DNA of 64,000 nt from RGIG3009 sp045596745 (GCA_045596745.1 JAZODA010000045.1:1-64000); one strand, 5' to 3'. Counted from the stretch's first letter, positions 7,056-15,439 are shown. Program-made: numbers and translations. The notes: a model not told the origin generated them from the letters alone.

Positions 7056-7937
7056 ATGAGCTTTAAAAACGTACCGATTCCGGAGGCAGCCGCTGCGGCG
7101 GGTATGACCAACCTGGTCTTTGCCGAGGATTTTGAAACCGAAACTGCTATTGATTTCAGCGGTGAGGGTAAGCCGGGTTACAGCTTTTATGCTGACCGTC
7201 CGTACGGCGGTACGACGCTGACTGCCGAGGAATGCCCGATGCGCGACTCCGTGCTGTATATGAAACCCATCAAGTGCGCGTCTGCAATTGGTCTGGGCTC
7301 GTACAGTAAGAAGGGTGACACCGGCTTTGTGATGCACTACGGCTATGCCGAAGCGCGCATCCGCGCCGATAAGCCTGTTGGCGAGTACGACGGCGTTCCC
7401 GCGTTCTGGGGCATCGGCAAGCGCGATTTTGTCAGCAACAGTGCGCTGGCGTGGAAGGATTGCGGCGAGCTGGATATTTTGGAAATCAATATGGCGAAGA
7501 ACGATAAGAACGAAGAGGATATGTTCTACACCGGCACACTGCACCACCATCATCGCCCCGGCACATTCCGCGAGGATGGTCGCGTGGTGCAAAAAGCAGG
7601 CACGAACTTTGCTAATGCGCTCGGTCACAACGAGACGCGCTGGCTGGATAACGAGTGGCACACCTATGCAGCACTGTGGGAGCCCGGTCACGTGTCGTGG
7701 TATCTGGACGGCAAGCTGATGCACTCCGCACGGTATTCGGCGGATGCGCTGCCGGAATATTATTACCGTGACGACCCCACGCCGCTGCCGCGTTTTGAGG
7801 ACAGCAATCCGTGGGCGAAGGAGCGCACCTGGGTGGGCGCTCATTCCGTGATGGATGAGGAAGAAGAGGTCATCATCCTCGGCTGCAACTTCAACTGGCC
7901 GATGGAAGTGGACTGGGTCCGCATCTGGAACAAATAA
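7056..7937 (+). CDS. GH16-family glycoside hydrolase, paralogue 8 of 8 (mosaic)
   Basis: I chose the ATG at 7056, since it follows AAGGAGGG and gives the MSFKNVPIP start shared with paralogues 5-7; an earlier in-frame ATG at 6960 lies inside the preceding gene. The 293-residue protein is a patchwork: residues about 20-115 follow paralogue 6, whereas from about residue 120 to the end it follows paralogue 7 (WKDCGELDILEI, TLHHHHRPG, TWVGAHSVMDEEEEV). Catalytic residues are E138, D140 and E143. It has no signal peptide and is followed at 14 bases by the GH20 gene. Confidence 0.87.
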   Translation: MSFKNVPIPEAAAAAGMTNLVFAEDFETETAIDFSGEGKPGYSFYADRPYGGTTLTAEECPMRDSVLYMKPIKCASAIGLGSYSKKGDTGFVMHYGYAEARIRADKPVGEYDGVPAFWGIGKRDFVSNSALAWKDCGELDILEINMAKNDKNEEDMFYTGTLHHHHRPGTFREDGRVVQKAGTNFANALGHNETRWLDNEWHTYAALWEPGHVSWYLDGKLMHSARYSADALPEYYYRDDPTPLPRFEDSNPWAKERTWVGAHSVMDEEEEVIILGCNFNWPMEVDWVRIWNK

Positions 7938-7951
7938 GGGAGGAAACACAA

Positions 7952-9829
7952 ATGCCGAAGTTTGATATGCGTGTTGTGCAGATCGATCTGGCGCGCCAGA
8001 TTGAAACGGTGGAAACCGTCTGCCGCTATATGGACGTTGCCGCCGAGGCGGGTATGAACGCCATTTTGATGTATCTGGAAGACCGCGTGAAGACCAAGAC
8101 CTATCCGTATGCTCCCGACGAAGAGAGTTATTCTCCCGAGCAGGTGCGCCAGATGGTGGCGTATGGCGAAAAGCTGGGTCTGGAACTGATTCCTGTGGTA
8201 TCGCCCATCGGTCACACCGAGCGCTTCCTCGAAAAGCCCGAGCTGAAGCATTTGGCTGAGCTGCGCGGCGGCATCCCCGGTATGTTTGCCAAGGCGGGCG
8301 CGACCCGTCATATGGACACCTGCCCCAACCTGCCCGAAACCAAGGAGTTTTTCAAAAACTACATCACCGAAGTGGCGGAGTTGTTCCCCTCGAAGTACTT
8401 CCACCTCGGCTTTGACGAAATCCACGAGATGGGCTTCTGCGAGCTGTGCAAAGACACGCCGATTGCCGATTTGTTCTACGGCGCGGTCAAGTATTTCTAT
8501 GATGTGGTCAAGGGCCTCGGCAAAGAGGTTATGATTTGGGACGATATGACCGAGCAGCAGCCTCGTTTGCTGGAAATGCTGCCGCGTGATATCATTCTGT
8601 GCGCGTGGTTCTACCAGTACACCGACCGTTATCCTGTTGCGCGCTTCAACACCAGCAACAGCTATGACTACTTCTCTCACTACGAGCGCCTCGGCTTCCG
8701 CTATCTGGCGAGCTTGGGCTGGCGTGACTCTTCGATGGATACGCTGACCACCTATGCTGCAAAGTGCAACCCGATGGGTATGCTGATGACGGTGTGGGAG
8801 ATGAGCGACTATCGCCAGATTCCGATTCTGTATCCGATGGTGACGTATGCCGGTATGCTGTGGAACGACGGCGAGCCTGTCGGCTACGACACGCTGGTAA
8901 AGGCGACCTCGAAGTATGCCGATACCGAAGAGGGTGCGAAAGCGCTGGCAACGGCGATTTCCGCTATTTTGATGGAATGCCCGGGCATCCCGAATGAAAA
9001 GACGTCTTACAGCGTGCCGTGGGAAGATGCCCACCTGACGATGTCGATGCTTCCGCTGGTGGAAGAGACGCTCAGCAAGGCGACGGGCGATCGCGACGTG
9101 CTGGATGCGTACCTCGTGAAACTCCGCTATGTTAAAGCGCGCTTTAACCTGTGGCGCACGGGCTACGACCTGCACGAATATCGTGCAGGCGACGGCGGTG
9201 TGGCAATTGAGCACATCCGTGCCGCGGCGGCGAAGTGCCGTGAAGAGGTTGCCGCACTGCGCGAGGAATGTCTGGGTCTGTGGAAGCGTTGCCGTCCGGG
9301 TTTGGCTTCCCCGAAGATTGAAAACACGCTGAATGTGATGGCGGCTTCCGCCGAGTGGCTGGTTGAGACGGCTGCTAAGGCGACGAACGCCGACATCGGT
9401 CGTCTGGTGGTGCGCTTCGATTTGTCGGAGTTCACCTCCTCCTGCACGACGAAGATTACGGTGCATTACGCCGACGGCTCTACCTATGAGGCGGCCTGCG
9501 GCACGTTCAAGGCACTGTACGAGCGCGTGGTCAAGTATGACCGCAGCTTTGAAATTCCTGCGGACAAGGTGCCGACGGCGGTCACACTGAACGTGTGCGG
9601 CTATGGCGCATCCGGCTTCCGTTATTTCTCCGCCACCCTGCCGGGCAAGAAAGAGTACGTCCCCGCCGGCATCACGGAGGTGCACGGTCAGGTCGAGCAC
9701 CCGGAGTTCATTCTCTGTCCCGACAGCCGCGCTTCGGTGTTCGGCGAGCAGGATATGCTGCAGTTCTTTGTTAACAAAAACTCCGGCAAGAAGGAAAACA
9801 TCGTGAAGTTTGCGATGAAGGAGTGGTAA
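7952..9829 (+). CDS. GH20-type beta-N-acetylhexosaminidase-like protein, cytoplasmic
   Basis: The protein has 625 residues. The N-terminal half looks like a (beta/alpha)8 barrel of the GH20 clan, with HLGFDE at residues 151-156; in GH20 enzymes the Asp-Glu pair (here D155-E156) orients the substrate N-acetyl group and supplies the proton, cleaving terminal GlcNAc or GalNAc. The usual HxGGDE has Phe in place of the second Gly, so this is a divergent member. The C-terminal 250 residues are not assigned. No signal peptide is seen. It follows the GH16 genes in the same unit and its stop is two bases from the esterase GTG, so it probably trims HexNAc from the products of the GH16 enzymes; that coupling is inference. 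Confidence 0.72.
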   Translation: MPKFDMRVVQIDLARQIETVETVCRYMDVAAEAGMNAILMYLEDRVKTKTYPYAPDEESYSPEQVRQMVAYGEKLGLELIPVVSPIGHTERFLEKPELKHLAELRGGIPGMFAKAGATRHMDTCPNLPETKEFFKNYITEVAELFPSKYFHLGFDEIHEMGFCELCKDTPIADLFYGAVKYFYDVVKGLGKEVMIWDDMTEQQPRLLEMLPRDIILCAWFYQYTDRYPVARFNTSNSYDYFSHYERLGFRYLASLGWRDSSMDTLTTYAAKCNPMGMLMTVWEMSDYRQIPILYPMVTYAGMLWNDGEPVGYDTLVKATSKYADTEEGAKALATAISAILMECPGIPNEKTSYSVPWEDAHLTMSMLPLVEETLSKATGDRDVLDAYLVKLRYVKARFNLWRTGYDLHEYRAGDGGVAIEHIRAAAAKCREEVAALREECLGLWKRCRPGLASPKIENTLNVMAASAEWLVETAAKATNADIGRLVVRFDLSEFTSSCTTKITVHYADGSTYEAACGTFKALYERVVKYDRSFEIPADKVPTAVTLNVCGYGASGFRYFSATLPGKKEYVPAGITEVHGQVEHPEFILCPDSRASVFGEQDMLQFFVNKNSGKKENIVKFAMKEW

Positions 9830-9831
9830 GT

Positions 9832-10566
9832 GTGAGAGTATTCCGCGATATTGCTTACGGCCCTTGCGAAATGCAAAAGCTCAACATCTATCTCCCCGAG
9901 CAGGAGGAGTTCGATGTGGTGGTTTGGTACCATGGTGGCGGTTTGGAAAGCGACAGCCGTCTGGGTGCTGAGCGTTTCGTCCACGCGCTGGCTGAAAAGG
10001 GTGTGGCACTGGTGTCGGTCGAGTACCGTATGTATCCGTCGGCCCGCTATCCCGAGTTCATCCTCGACGCCGCTGCTGCGGCTGCGTGGGTGCAAAAGCA
10101 CATTGGCGAGTACGGCAAGATGAAGCGGTTTTACCTGTCGGGTCAGTCCGCCGGCGCGTACATCACGATGATGCTGTGTATGAACCCTCACTACCTGCGC
10201 AACGTGGGTGTGGATCGCAACACGATTGACGGTTTTATCATCGACAGCGCTCAGCAGACGACGCATTTCAACGTGCTGCGCGAGCGTGGCCTGGACAGCC
10301 GTCTGGAGCGCATCGACGAGGCGTCTCCGATTTACCACATCACCCCCGACACGAAGTTCTCGCGCCTGCTGCTTTTGCACTACGAGAACGATATGCCGGG
10401 TCGTACCGAGCAGAACAATCTCTTGTATTTTACCCTCAAGCGGTTGGTGCCGGATGCCGATGTCCAAATGGTGCAGCTGCCCGGCGGCCATTGCAACGGC
10501 TCTGTCAAAGCCAACCCCGACGGCACGTTTGATTACGTCGAGCAGGTCGTCAAATTCTTGTCCTAA
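9832..10566 (+). CDS. Alpha/beta-hydrolase, acetyl-esterase-like
   Basis: I placed the start at GTG 9832, because AAGGAG at 9818-9823 is eight bases upstream; an in-frame ATG at 9823 overlaps that ribosome site. The 244-residue protein has the HGGG oxyanion-hole motif (H34-G37), the nucleophile elbow GQSAG (S106), and a C-terminal His in GGHCNG (H220); an Asp near residue 190 (YENDMPG) may complete the triad. This is the hormone-sensitive-lipase/carbohydrate-esterase type. In this operon a role in removing acetyl or other acyl groups from oligosaccharides is plausible. No signal peptide; last gene before a strong terminator. Confidence 0.75.
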   Translation: MRVFRDIAYGPCEMQKLNIYLPEQEEFDVVVWYHGGGLESDSRLGAERFVHALAEKGVALVSVEYRMYPSARYPEFILDAAAAAAWVQKHIGEYGKMKRFYLSGQSAGAYITMMLCMNPHYLRNVGVDRNTIDGFIIDSAQQTTHFNVLRERGLDSRLERIDEASPIYHITPDTKFSRLLLLHYENDMPGRTEQNNLLYFTLKRLVPDADVQMVQLPGGHCNGSVKANPDGTFDYVEQVVKFLS

Positions 10567-10570
10567 CCAA

Positions 10571-10607
10571 AAAGCGGCACAACCACTGCGGTTGTGCCGC
10601 TTTTTTT
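10571..10607 (+). terminator. Intrinsic terminator ending the GH16-GH20-esterase unit
   Basis: A perfect 14-bp stem (10571-10584 with 10590-10603) around a 5-base loop, followed by a run of T. Confidence 0.92.
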
Positions 10608-10661
10608 GAACGCAGCAATATCTGTCCGAAAAAACAGTTCAAAATGTCTTGTACTGTCTGT

Positions 10662-10690
10662 TTGAATTTGGTACTATACGAGTATAGAAT
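10662..10690 (+). promoter_or_regulatory. Promoter of the GH3-GH31 unit with overlapping palindrome
   Basis: TTGAAT (10662-10667), a 17-bp spacer and TAGAAT (10685-10690) form a good sigma-A promoter. CTATAC-GA-GTATAG (10674-10687) is a perfect 6-bp inverted repeat across the spacer and -10, the usual position of a repressor operator. Confidence 0.65.
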
Positions 10691-10712
10691 CGTATCAATG
10701 GAGGGATTATCT

Positions 10713-12341
10713 ATGTTGACGGAAAAGCAGCTTTTGGAAGGCGTTGAGGCTCTGTCGCTGGACGAACTGGTGGGTCAGGTTCTCAACTATGAGTTTAACG
10801 AGCGCCGCCATAAGCCGGAGTGGATTGAGCAGGTCATTCGCGAGACGTTGCCTGGCAGCGTGTATTATGGCACGGGCAGCTATGAGTTCTGCGAAAAAAT
10901 CCGCACGTGGCAGAAGCAGTATTGCAAAACGCCGGCGATGTACGTGGTAGATGTGGAACACGGTCCGGGTTGCTGTGTCCCGAACGAGGAGTTCCTGCCC
11001 CGTCCGATGGCGTGGGGTGCTGTGGATGATCCCGATTTGCTGCAGCGTGCGCACTACGCCACGGCGCAGATTTCCCGTAAGCATATGCGCCATCTGGCGT
11101 TGTCGCCCGTGGTGGATATCAACTTCAATTTCCGCAACTGCCTTGTGAACACGCGCGCGATTGCGGACGACACCGACACCGTTCTGCGCAATGGCGTGGC
11201 GGCGGTCAAGGGCTTCCAGCAGGACGGCCTGATGGCGGCGTGCTGCAAGCACTTCCCCGGTGACGGTGTGGACGAGCGCAACCAGCACTTCCTGACCTCG
11301 GTCAACTCCATGTCGAAGGAAGAGTGGATGGACACCTATGGCCGTGTGTACAAAGCGGTCATCGATGCCGGCGTGATGTCGATTATGGTTGCGCACATTG
11401 CGCTGCCCGCGTTTGACGAGAAGATTGACGACATCCTCGGCTATCCGCCGGCAACCCTCAGCAAAAACCTGATGACGGGTCTGCTCAAAGGTAAGCTCGG
11501 CTTCGAGGGCTGCATCGTGTCGGATGCTATGAGTATGGTCGGCGCGTGCGCGATGGTCAAAGCGGAAAAGCTGGCGGTCGAGTACCTTAAGGCAGGCGGC
11601 GATATGATTCTGTTCGCCCTGCCCACCGATTTCAAGTATATCAAAGAAGCGGTGCAAAACGGCGAACTGCCGCTGGAGCGCCTGAAGGATGCGGTTCTCC
11701 GTATCTGGCGTATGAAGAACAAGGTGGGCTTGTTCGGGGAAGAAGAGCAGATTCAGAAGAAACTTGCCGAGGGAGTAACCGAGGACATTGTGGAGCTCAG
11801 CCGCGAGTTGGCAGAGCGCAGCGTCACGGTGGTGCGCAACGCGCAGGGCCTTTTCCCGCAGAAAGAGCTTAAAGCAGGTTCTAAAGTCCTGCAGGTTGTT
11901 ATCAAGCTGGCGGAGCCGGAGCGTCCGGAGTATCACGGTATGACCACCGTGGAAGAGGAACTGACGGCGCGTGGTATGGAAGTTACCACGCTGATTAACC
12001 CGAAACACTACGACGTCAAAGACGCCGTGGAGAAGTACGACTTGGTGCTGATGAATCTGAAGATGGATTCCGGCAACTATACCGGCGGCACGCTGCGTAT
12101 CGGCTGGGATCAGGTGATGGCGCTGTGGCGCGGCTACCTGATGCAGCATCCGAACCTGGTGTTCACCTCGTTCGGCGACCCGTATAAGCTGTACGATTAT
12201 CCCTTTGCGGCAACGTATATCAATATGTATTCCGACACGGCAAGCTCCCAGCGCGCCTTTGTCAAAGCACTGCTTGGCGAGATTCCTGCCGTCGGAAAAA
12301 GTCCGGTAGCGCTGGAGGGCTTTTTTGACCGAGAAGTATAA
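10713..12341 (+). CDS. GH3-family glycoside hydrolase (beta-glucosidase / N-acetylglucosaminidase-like)
   Basis: The start is the ATG at 10713, seven bases after GGAGGG; 542 residues. The nucleophile strand SDAMSM gives D271. The KHFPGDG segment begins at K179 and H192 follows in NQH; this is the region where NagZ-type GH3 enzymes carry KHFPGHGxxxxDSH, whose Asp-His dyad is the general acid/base. Here the dyad Asp position is Asn (N190) while His is kept. A C-terminal alpha/beta-sandwich follows from about residue 375. No signal peptide, so it should act on imported glycosides. It is 12 bases from the GH31 gene. Exact sugar specificity is unresolved. Confidence 0.8.
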   Translation: MLTEKQLLEGVEALSLDELVGQVLNYEFNERRHKPEWIEQVIRETLPGSVYYGTGSYEFCEKIRTWQKQYCKTPAMYVVDVEHGPGCCVPNEEFLPRPMAWGAVDDPDLLQRAHYATAQISRKHMRHLALSPVVDINFNFRNCLVNTRAIADDTDTVLRNGVAAVKGFQQDGLMAACCKHFPGDGVDERNQHFLTSVNSMSKEEWMDTYGRVYKAVIDAGVMSIMVAHIALPAFDEKIDDILGYPPATLSKNLMTGLLKGKLGFEGCIVSDAMSMVGACAMVKAEKLAVEYLKAGGDMILFALPTDFKYIKEAVQNGELPLERLKDAVLRIWRMKNKVGLFGEEEQIQKKLAEGVTEDIVELSRELAERSVTVVRNAQGLFPQKELKAGSKVLQVVIKLAEPERPEYHGMTTVEEELTARGMEVTTLINPKHYDVKDAVEKYDLVLMNLKMDSGNYTGGTLRIGWDQVMALWRGYLMQHPNLVFTSFGDPYKLYDYPFAATYINMYSDTASSQRAFVKALLGEIPAVGKSPVALEGFFDREV

Positions 12342-12353
12342 GGAGGGCGTTTT

Positions 12354-14561
12354 ATGAGCGAGCATATCCTTATCCGTGGCAATGCACGATTTACGGTAAT
12401 CAGCGAGGGCGTTATCCGTATGGAATATGCGGAGGACGGCCGCTTTGTGGATGAAAAGACCCTATTCGCGATTTGTCACGACAACGATGGCACGCCGTTT
12501 TCGGCTGAGGATGCGGATGGCGTGCTGACGATACGTACTGCGCGGATGGTGCTGTCCTACGCGTACGATCAGGCGGAGGGATTCACCCCCGAAACCTTGC
12601 GTGCCGAAATTCTGGAGAACGGTGCGCTGTGGGATGTGTGGTTTGCCGGAAAAGAGAACAAGGGCAACCTGGGCGGCACGCGTTCCACGTTGGACGGCAT
12701 TCCCGGTTCGGCACCGGTGAAGGACGGTATGCTCTCGCGCGACGGTTGGTATCTGGTGGACGATTCGGCGCGCCCGATTCTGAAAGACGGCTGGATTGCC
12801 GACCGCGACGATGCGCATCGCACCGACTGGTATCTCTTCTCTTACGGACGTAATTACGCACTGGCACTGCGCCAGTTGTCGATGGTATCGGGCAAAATGC
12901 CGATGCCGCGACGCAGCGCGTTCGGTTCGTGGTATTCCCGTTGGCATCCGTACACGGCGGATGATTTTGTGAGCATTGTGGACGAATACGACAAGCACGA
13001 TTTTCCGCTGGATATCCTGGTTATGGATATGGATTGGCACTGGAGCAAATGGCGCTTTGTCGACAAGCCCGACGACCCGCACAAGGCCAAAACGGGTCAC
13101 GGTTGGGGTGGCGGCGATTTGAACTGGACGGGATACTCTTGGTGTACCGACCTGATTCCCGACCCCGATGCACTGCTTGGCGAAATGAAGAAGCGGGATG
13201 TTCTGGTAACGCTCAACGACCATCCTGCAGACGGTATCCGCGAATGCGAGGATTGCTACGATAACTTTATGACCGCCTTGGGTTATGACCCCAAAGCGGG
13301 GATTAACCTGCCGTTCTCCGCAGGTGACAAAGCGTATATGACCGCTTTCTTCGAGCAAGGCTTGCAGCCGATTGAGGATCAGGGCGTGGATTTCTGGTGG
13401 CTGGATTGGCAGCAAGATTCCATTTATCCCACCGTCTCGGGCATGAAAAATCTGCTCCATCTGCCGTGGCTGAATTATCTGTATTACCACAACAGCCGTC
13501 GCGGCGGAAAGCGCGGTGTGTCGTACAGCCGCTGGGGCGGTATCGGCGACCACAAGCATCCGCTGTATTTTTCCGGCGACATCCACGCGACGTGGGATGC
13601 GCTGCGGTATGAAATCTGGTTTACGTCCACGGCGGCCAATGCAGGCTGCTTCTATTGGGCGCACGACACGGGCGGCTTCTGCGGCGAGCGCGACCCCGAG
13701 CTGTATGTGCGTTGGGTACAGTTTTCCATGACAACGGCGGCACTGCGCCTGCATTCCACCGGTGACGAGATGGATCGCCGCCCGTGGAAATGGGGCGAGC
13801 GCGAATGCAACGCCATTCGTGATATGTTCCATCTGCGTTCGCAGCTGATGCCGTATATCTATTCTACGGCGTATCAAAGCTACGAGCAGTGCCGACCGCT
13901 GATTCGCCCGCTGTACTACGACTATCCGAATTGGGAATTCGCCTACGCCTGCCCGGAGGAATACTTCTTCGGCGATGCGTTCTTGTGTGCGCCGATTTGT
14001 GCGCCGGGCGTCGGTGAAGACCGCCACGGCGAGCGCCAGGTGCGCCTTGTGGGTGGGGAGTACTACAACTTCTTTACCGGTGAAAAGGCTGCGAGCGACT
14101 GTCTGACCGAGCGCTGTCCGCTGGAGACGTTCCCGATGTATATCAAAGCGGGTATGCCGGTGCCGATGCAGCCGTATGAGCGGCGGATGACGGCACGCGT
14201 GTCCGAAACACTGATTGTCAAGGCATATCCGTCCTCGACAGCGTGCGAAAACCATTTCCGCTTGTTTGAGGATGACGGTATTTCCGAGCGGTATATGGAG
14301 GGCGAGGGCGTGATTACCGACCTGTGCTACCGCCGTGACGATGAGGGTACAGTGACGGTGTCGATGACGCCGCAGGGCAAGGCGTACGACGGTATGCCCG
14401 AGCAGCGCACCTACCGTATCGAGCTGGAAGCGACCGACGAGCTGACGCTTGTTTCGGCTTCGCACGCGGCACAGATTTCCTATGACGCCGCGAAAAAGCG
14501 CAACACCGTGATGGTGGAGGCTGTCGGCGCGTGGGATGCGGTCGAGATTGTTGTAAAATAA
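12354..14561 (+). CDS. GH31-family alpha-glycosidase
   Basis: The 735-residue protein shows GH31 order: an N-terminal beta domain (1-190), a catalytic barrel starting near PRRSAFGSWYSR and C-terminal beta domains. The nucleophile strand GVDFWWLDWQQD gives D351, and SGDIHATW gives D409 as likely acid/base. Most alpha-glucosidases read WxDMNE; the LDWQQ variant marks a different subfamily. LDILVMDMDWHW is the barrel strand-4 region that GH31 enzymes use to bind the -1 sugar. No signal peptide. It pairs with the upstream GH3 gene, so the unit covers a beta- and an alpha-linked exo-activity. AAGGAGGG precedes the ATG. Confidence 0.85.
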   Translation: MSEHILIRGNARFTVISEGVIRMEYAEDGRFVDEKTLFAICHDNDGTPFSAEDADGVLTIRTARMVLSYAYDQAEGFTPETLRAEILENGALWDVWFAGKENKGNLGGTRSTLDGIPGSAPVKDGMLSRDGWYLVDDSARPILKDGWIADRDDAHRTDWYLFSYGRNYALALRQLSMVSGKMPMPRRSAFGSWYSRWHPYTADDFVSIVDEYDKHDFPLDILVMDMDWHWSKWRFVDKPDDPHKAKTGHGWGGGDLNWTGYSWCTDLIPDPDALLGEMKKRDVLVTLNDHPADGIRECEDCYDNFMTALGYDPKAGINLPFSAGDKAYMTAFFEQGLQPIEDQGVDFWWLDWQQDSIYPTVSGMKNLLHLPWLNYLYYHNSRRGGKRGVSYSRWGGIGDHKHPLYFSGDIHATWDALRYEIWFTSTAANAGCFYWAHDTGGFCGERDPELYVRWVQFSMTTAALRLHSTGDEMDRRPWKWGERECNAIRDMFHLRSQLMPYIYSTAYQSYEQCRPLIRPLYYDYPNWEFAYACPEEYFFGDAFLCAPICAPGVGEDRHGERQVRLVGGEYYNFFTGEKAASDCLTERCPLETFPMYIKAGMPVPMQPYERRMTARVSETLIVKAYPSSTACENHFRLFEDDGISERYMEGEGVITDLCYRRDDEGTVTVSMTPQGKAYDGMPEQRTYRIELEATDELTLVSASHAAQISYDAAKKRNTVMVEAVGAWDAVEIVVK

Positions 14562-14562
14562 G

Positions 14563-14597
14563 AAAAAGCAGCAAGGAATCTCCTTGCTGCTTTTTGT
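14563..14597. terminator. Bidirectional terminator between GH31 and the GtrA-like gene
   Basis: AAAAAGCAGCAAGGA (14563-14577) pairs with 14581-14595 around a 3-base loop. T tracts on both strands allow it to stop the rightward GH31 unit and the leftward GtrA-like unit. Confidence 0.9.
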
Positions 14598-14608
14598 TTT
14601 GCAACCGT

Positions 14609-15022
14609 TTATTTTTTGTCGGTGTCGAGACTGCCGCGGAACACGAAATACCGCTGAAAGAGGAATTCGGTGATGAAATTCAGCACCATATTCAGCACCG
14701 TGACCACATACTCGTTCCAGCCGATGGTTTCCACCAGCCAGTTGCCGAGGAGTGTGGAGAGCGGGGTGAAAACGGCGTAAAAGGCCAGCACCTTGAGCAG
14801 GGCGATGGTGTAGTTCGTTTGCGAGTGGAACGTGACCTTGCGGTTGACGGTGAGATTCCACACCACCGACAGCACCAGCGAGATGACGTAGCAGGGCCAA
14901 TACGGCCAACGCAACAGCTCGTTCATCAGGGCGAAGGTGCCGATTTGGATGATGGCGGCACTGACCGAGACCAGCGTAAATTTGAGGATGCGGAGCCATT
15001 CGCGCAGGGTAGTTGTTTTCAT
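14609..15022 (-). CDS. GtrA-like four-helix membrane protein
   Basis: The 137-residue protein has four predicted membrane helices (about 11-33, 38-57, 73-95 and 103-127) and the GtrA marks NxxxxRKVTF between helices 2 and 3 and FxxxRYFVF at the end. GtrA-family proteins are thought to help move or position lipid-linked sugars for cell-surface glycosylation. It starts with ATG after GGAGGT on the minus strand and overlaps the upstream nuclease gene by four bases, so the two are translated together. No glycosyltransferase partner is nearby, so the sugar involved is unknown. Confidence 0.85.
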   Translation of the reverse strand: MKTTTLREWLRILKFTLVSVSAAIIQIGTFALMNELLRWPYWPCYVISLVLSVVWNLTVNRKVTFHSQTNYTIALLKVLAFYAVFTPLSTLLGNWLVETIGWNEYVVTVLNMVLNFITEFLFQRYFVFRGSLDTDKK

Positions 15023-15348
15023 ACAGAGACCTCCGATACAAGATGATAGCAGCTGCAGTCCAGCAGATGTCCCAACAAAGACTCCAGCAGCTCGGGGGAT
15101 TGGATGAGTTGTTCCTTTTGCGAGCGGGAAAGCGATTTTTTAATGCGGTATTCCAGTCGCATGGCGGACGAGCGGTCGCTCGCTTGCCACACGCCCTCGA
15201 TGCTGACAGGGGGGTGTGCAACCGTGTATTTGGCGCCGCGGGGGCTGCCGCAATGTTCGGAAAACCGCCGTTTCCAGTCGGTGGTAAAGCCGGTATACAG
15301 CGTGCCGTCCGCACAGCGCAGAATATAGACGAAGTAGGCCGTATCCAC
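15019..15348 (-). CDS. GIY-YIG nuclease-domain protein (UPF0213/YhbQ-like)
   Basis: The 109-residue protein starts with GTG at 15348 (AGGGGG upstream on the minus strand). It is a single GIY-YIG domain: the first strands read YFVYILRC and TLYTGFTTD, followed by a conserved RxxEH-type segment (RRFSEHC) and LEYRIKKLS-like helix. Small members of this family are of poorly known function, proposed in nucleic-acid repair or processing. It is the first gene of a two-gene minus-strand unit. Confidence 0.82.
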   Translation of the reverse strand: MDTAYFVYILRCADGTLYTGFTTDWKRRFSEHCGSPRGAKYTVAHPPVSIEGVWQASDRSSAMRLEYRIKKSLSRSQKEQLIQSPELLESLLGHLLDCSCYHLVSEVSV

Positions 15349-15376
15349 CGAAGCACCCCCTCATTACCTTGACTCT

Positions 15377-15406
15377 ATTGTACTCGATAACCGACGAAAA
15401 AGACAA
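15377..15406 (-). promoter_or_regulatory. Minus-strand promoter of the GIY-YIG/GtrA pair
   Basis: Read on the minus strand: TTGTCT (15406-15401), 18 bp, TACAAT (15382-15377). It is divergent from the pyr promoter starting at 15440. Confidence 0.6.
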
Positions 15407-15439
15407 GAGGGAATTTTACAAAAAAGACAGTTTTGTGCG

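Noticed and set aside
598..7937. Idea that the repeated blocks are a CRISPR array, a transposon or a phage region
   Set aside because: The repeats are 0.9-kb diverged coding genes with ribosome sites; no short spaced repeats, transposase, integrase or terminal repeats were found.
12462..15356. A 964-codon minus-strand frame running from GH31 through the GtrA-like and GIY-YIG genes
   Set aside because: Both minus-strand genes use other frames with proper starts and overlap ATGA; the long frame crosses a strong bidirectional terminator.
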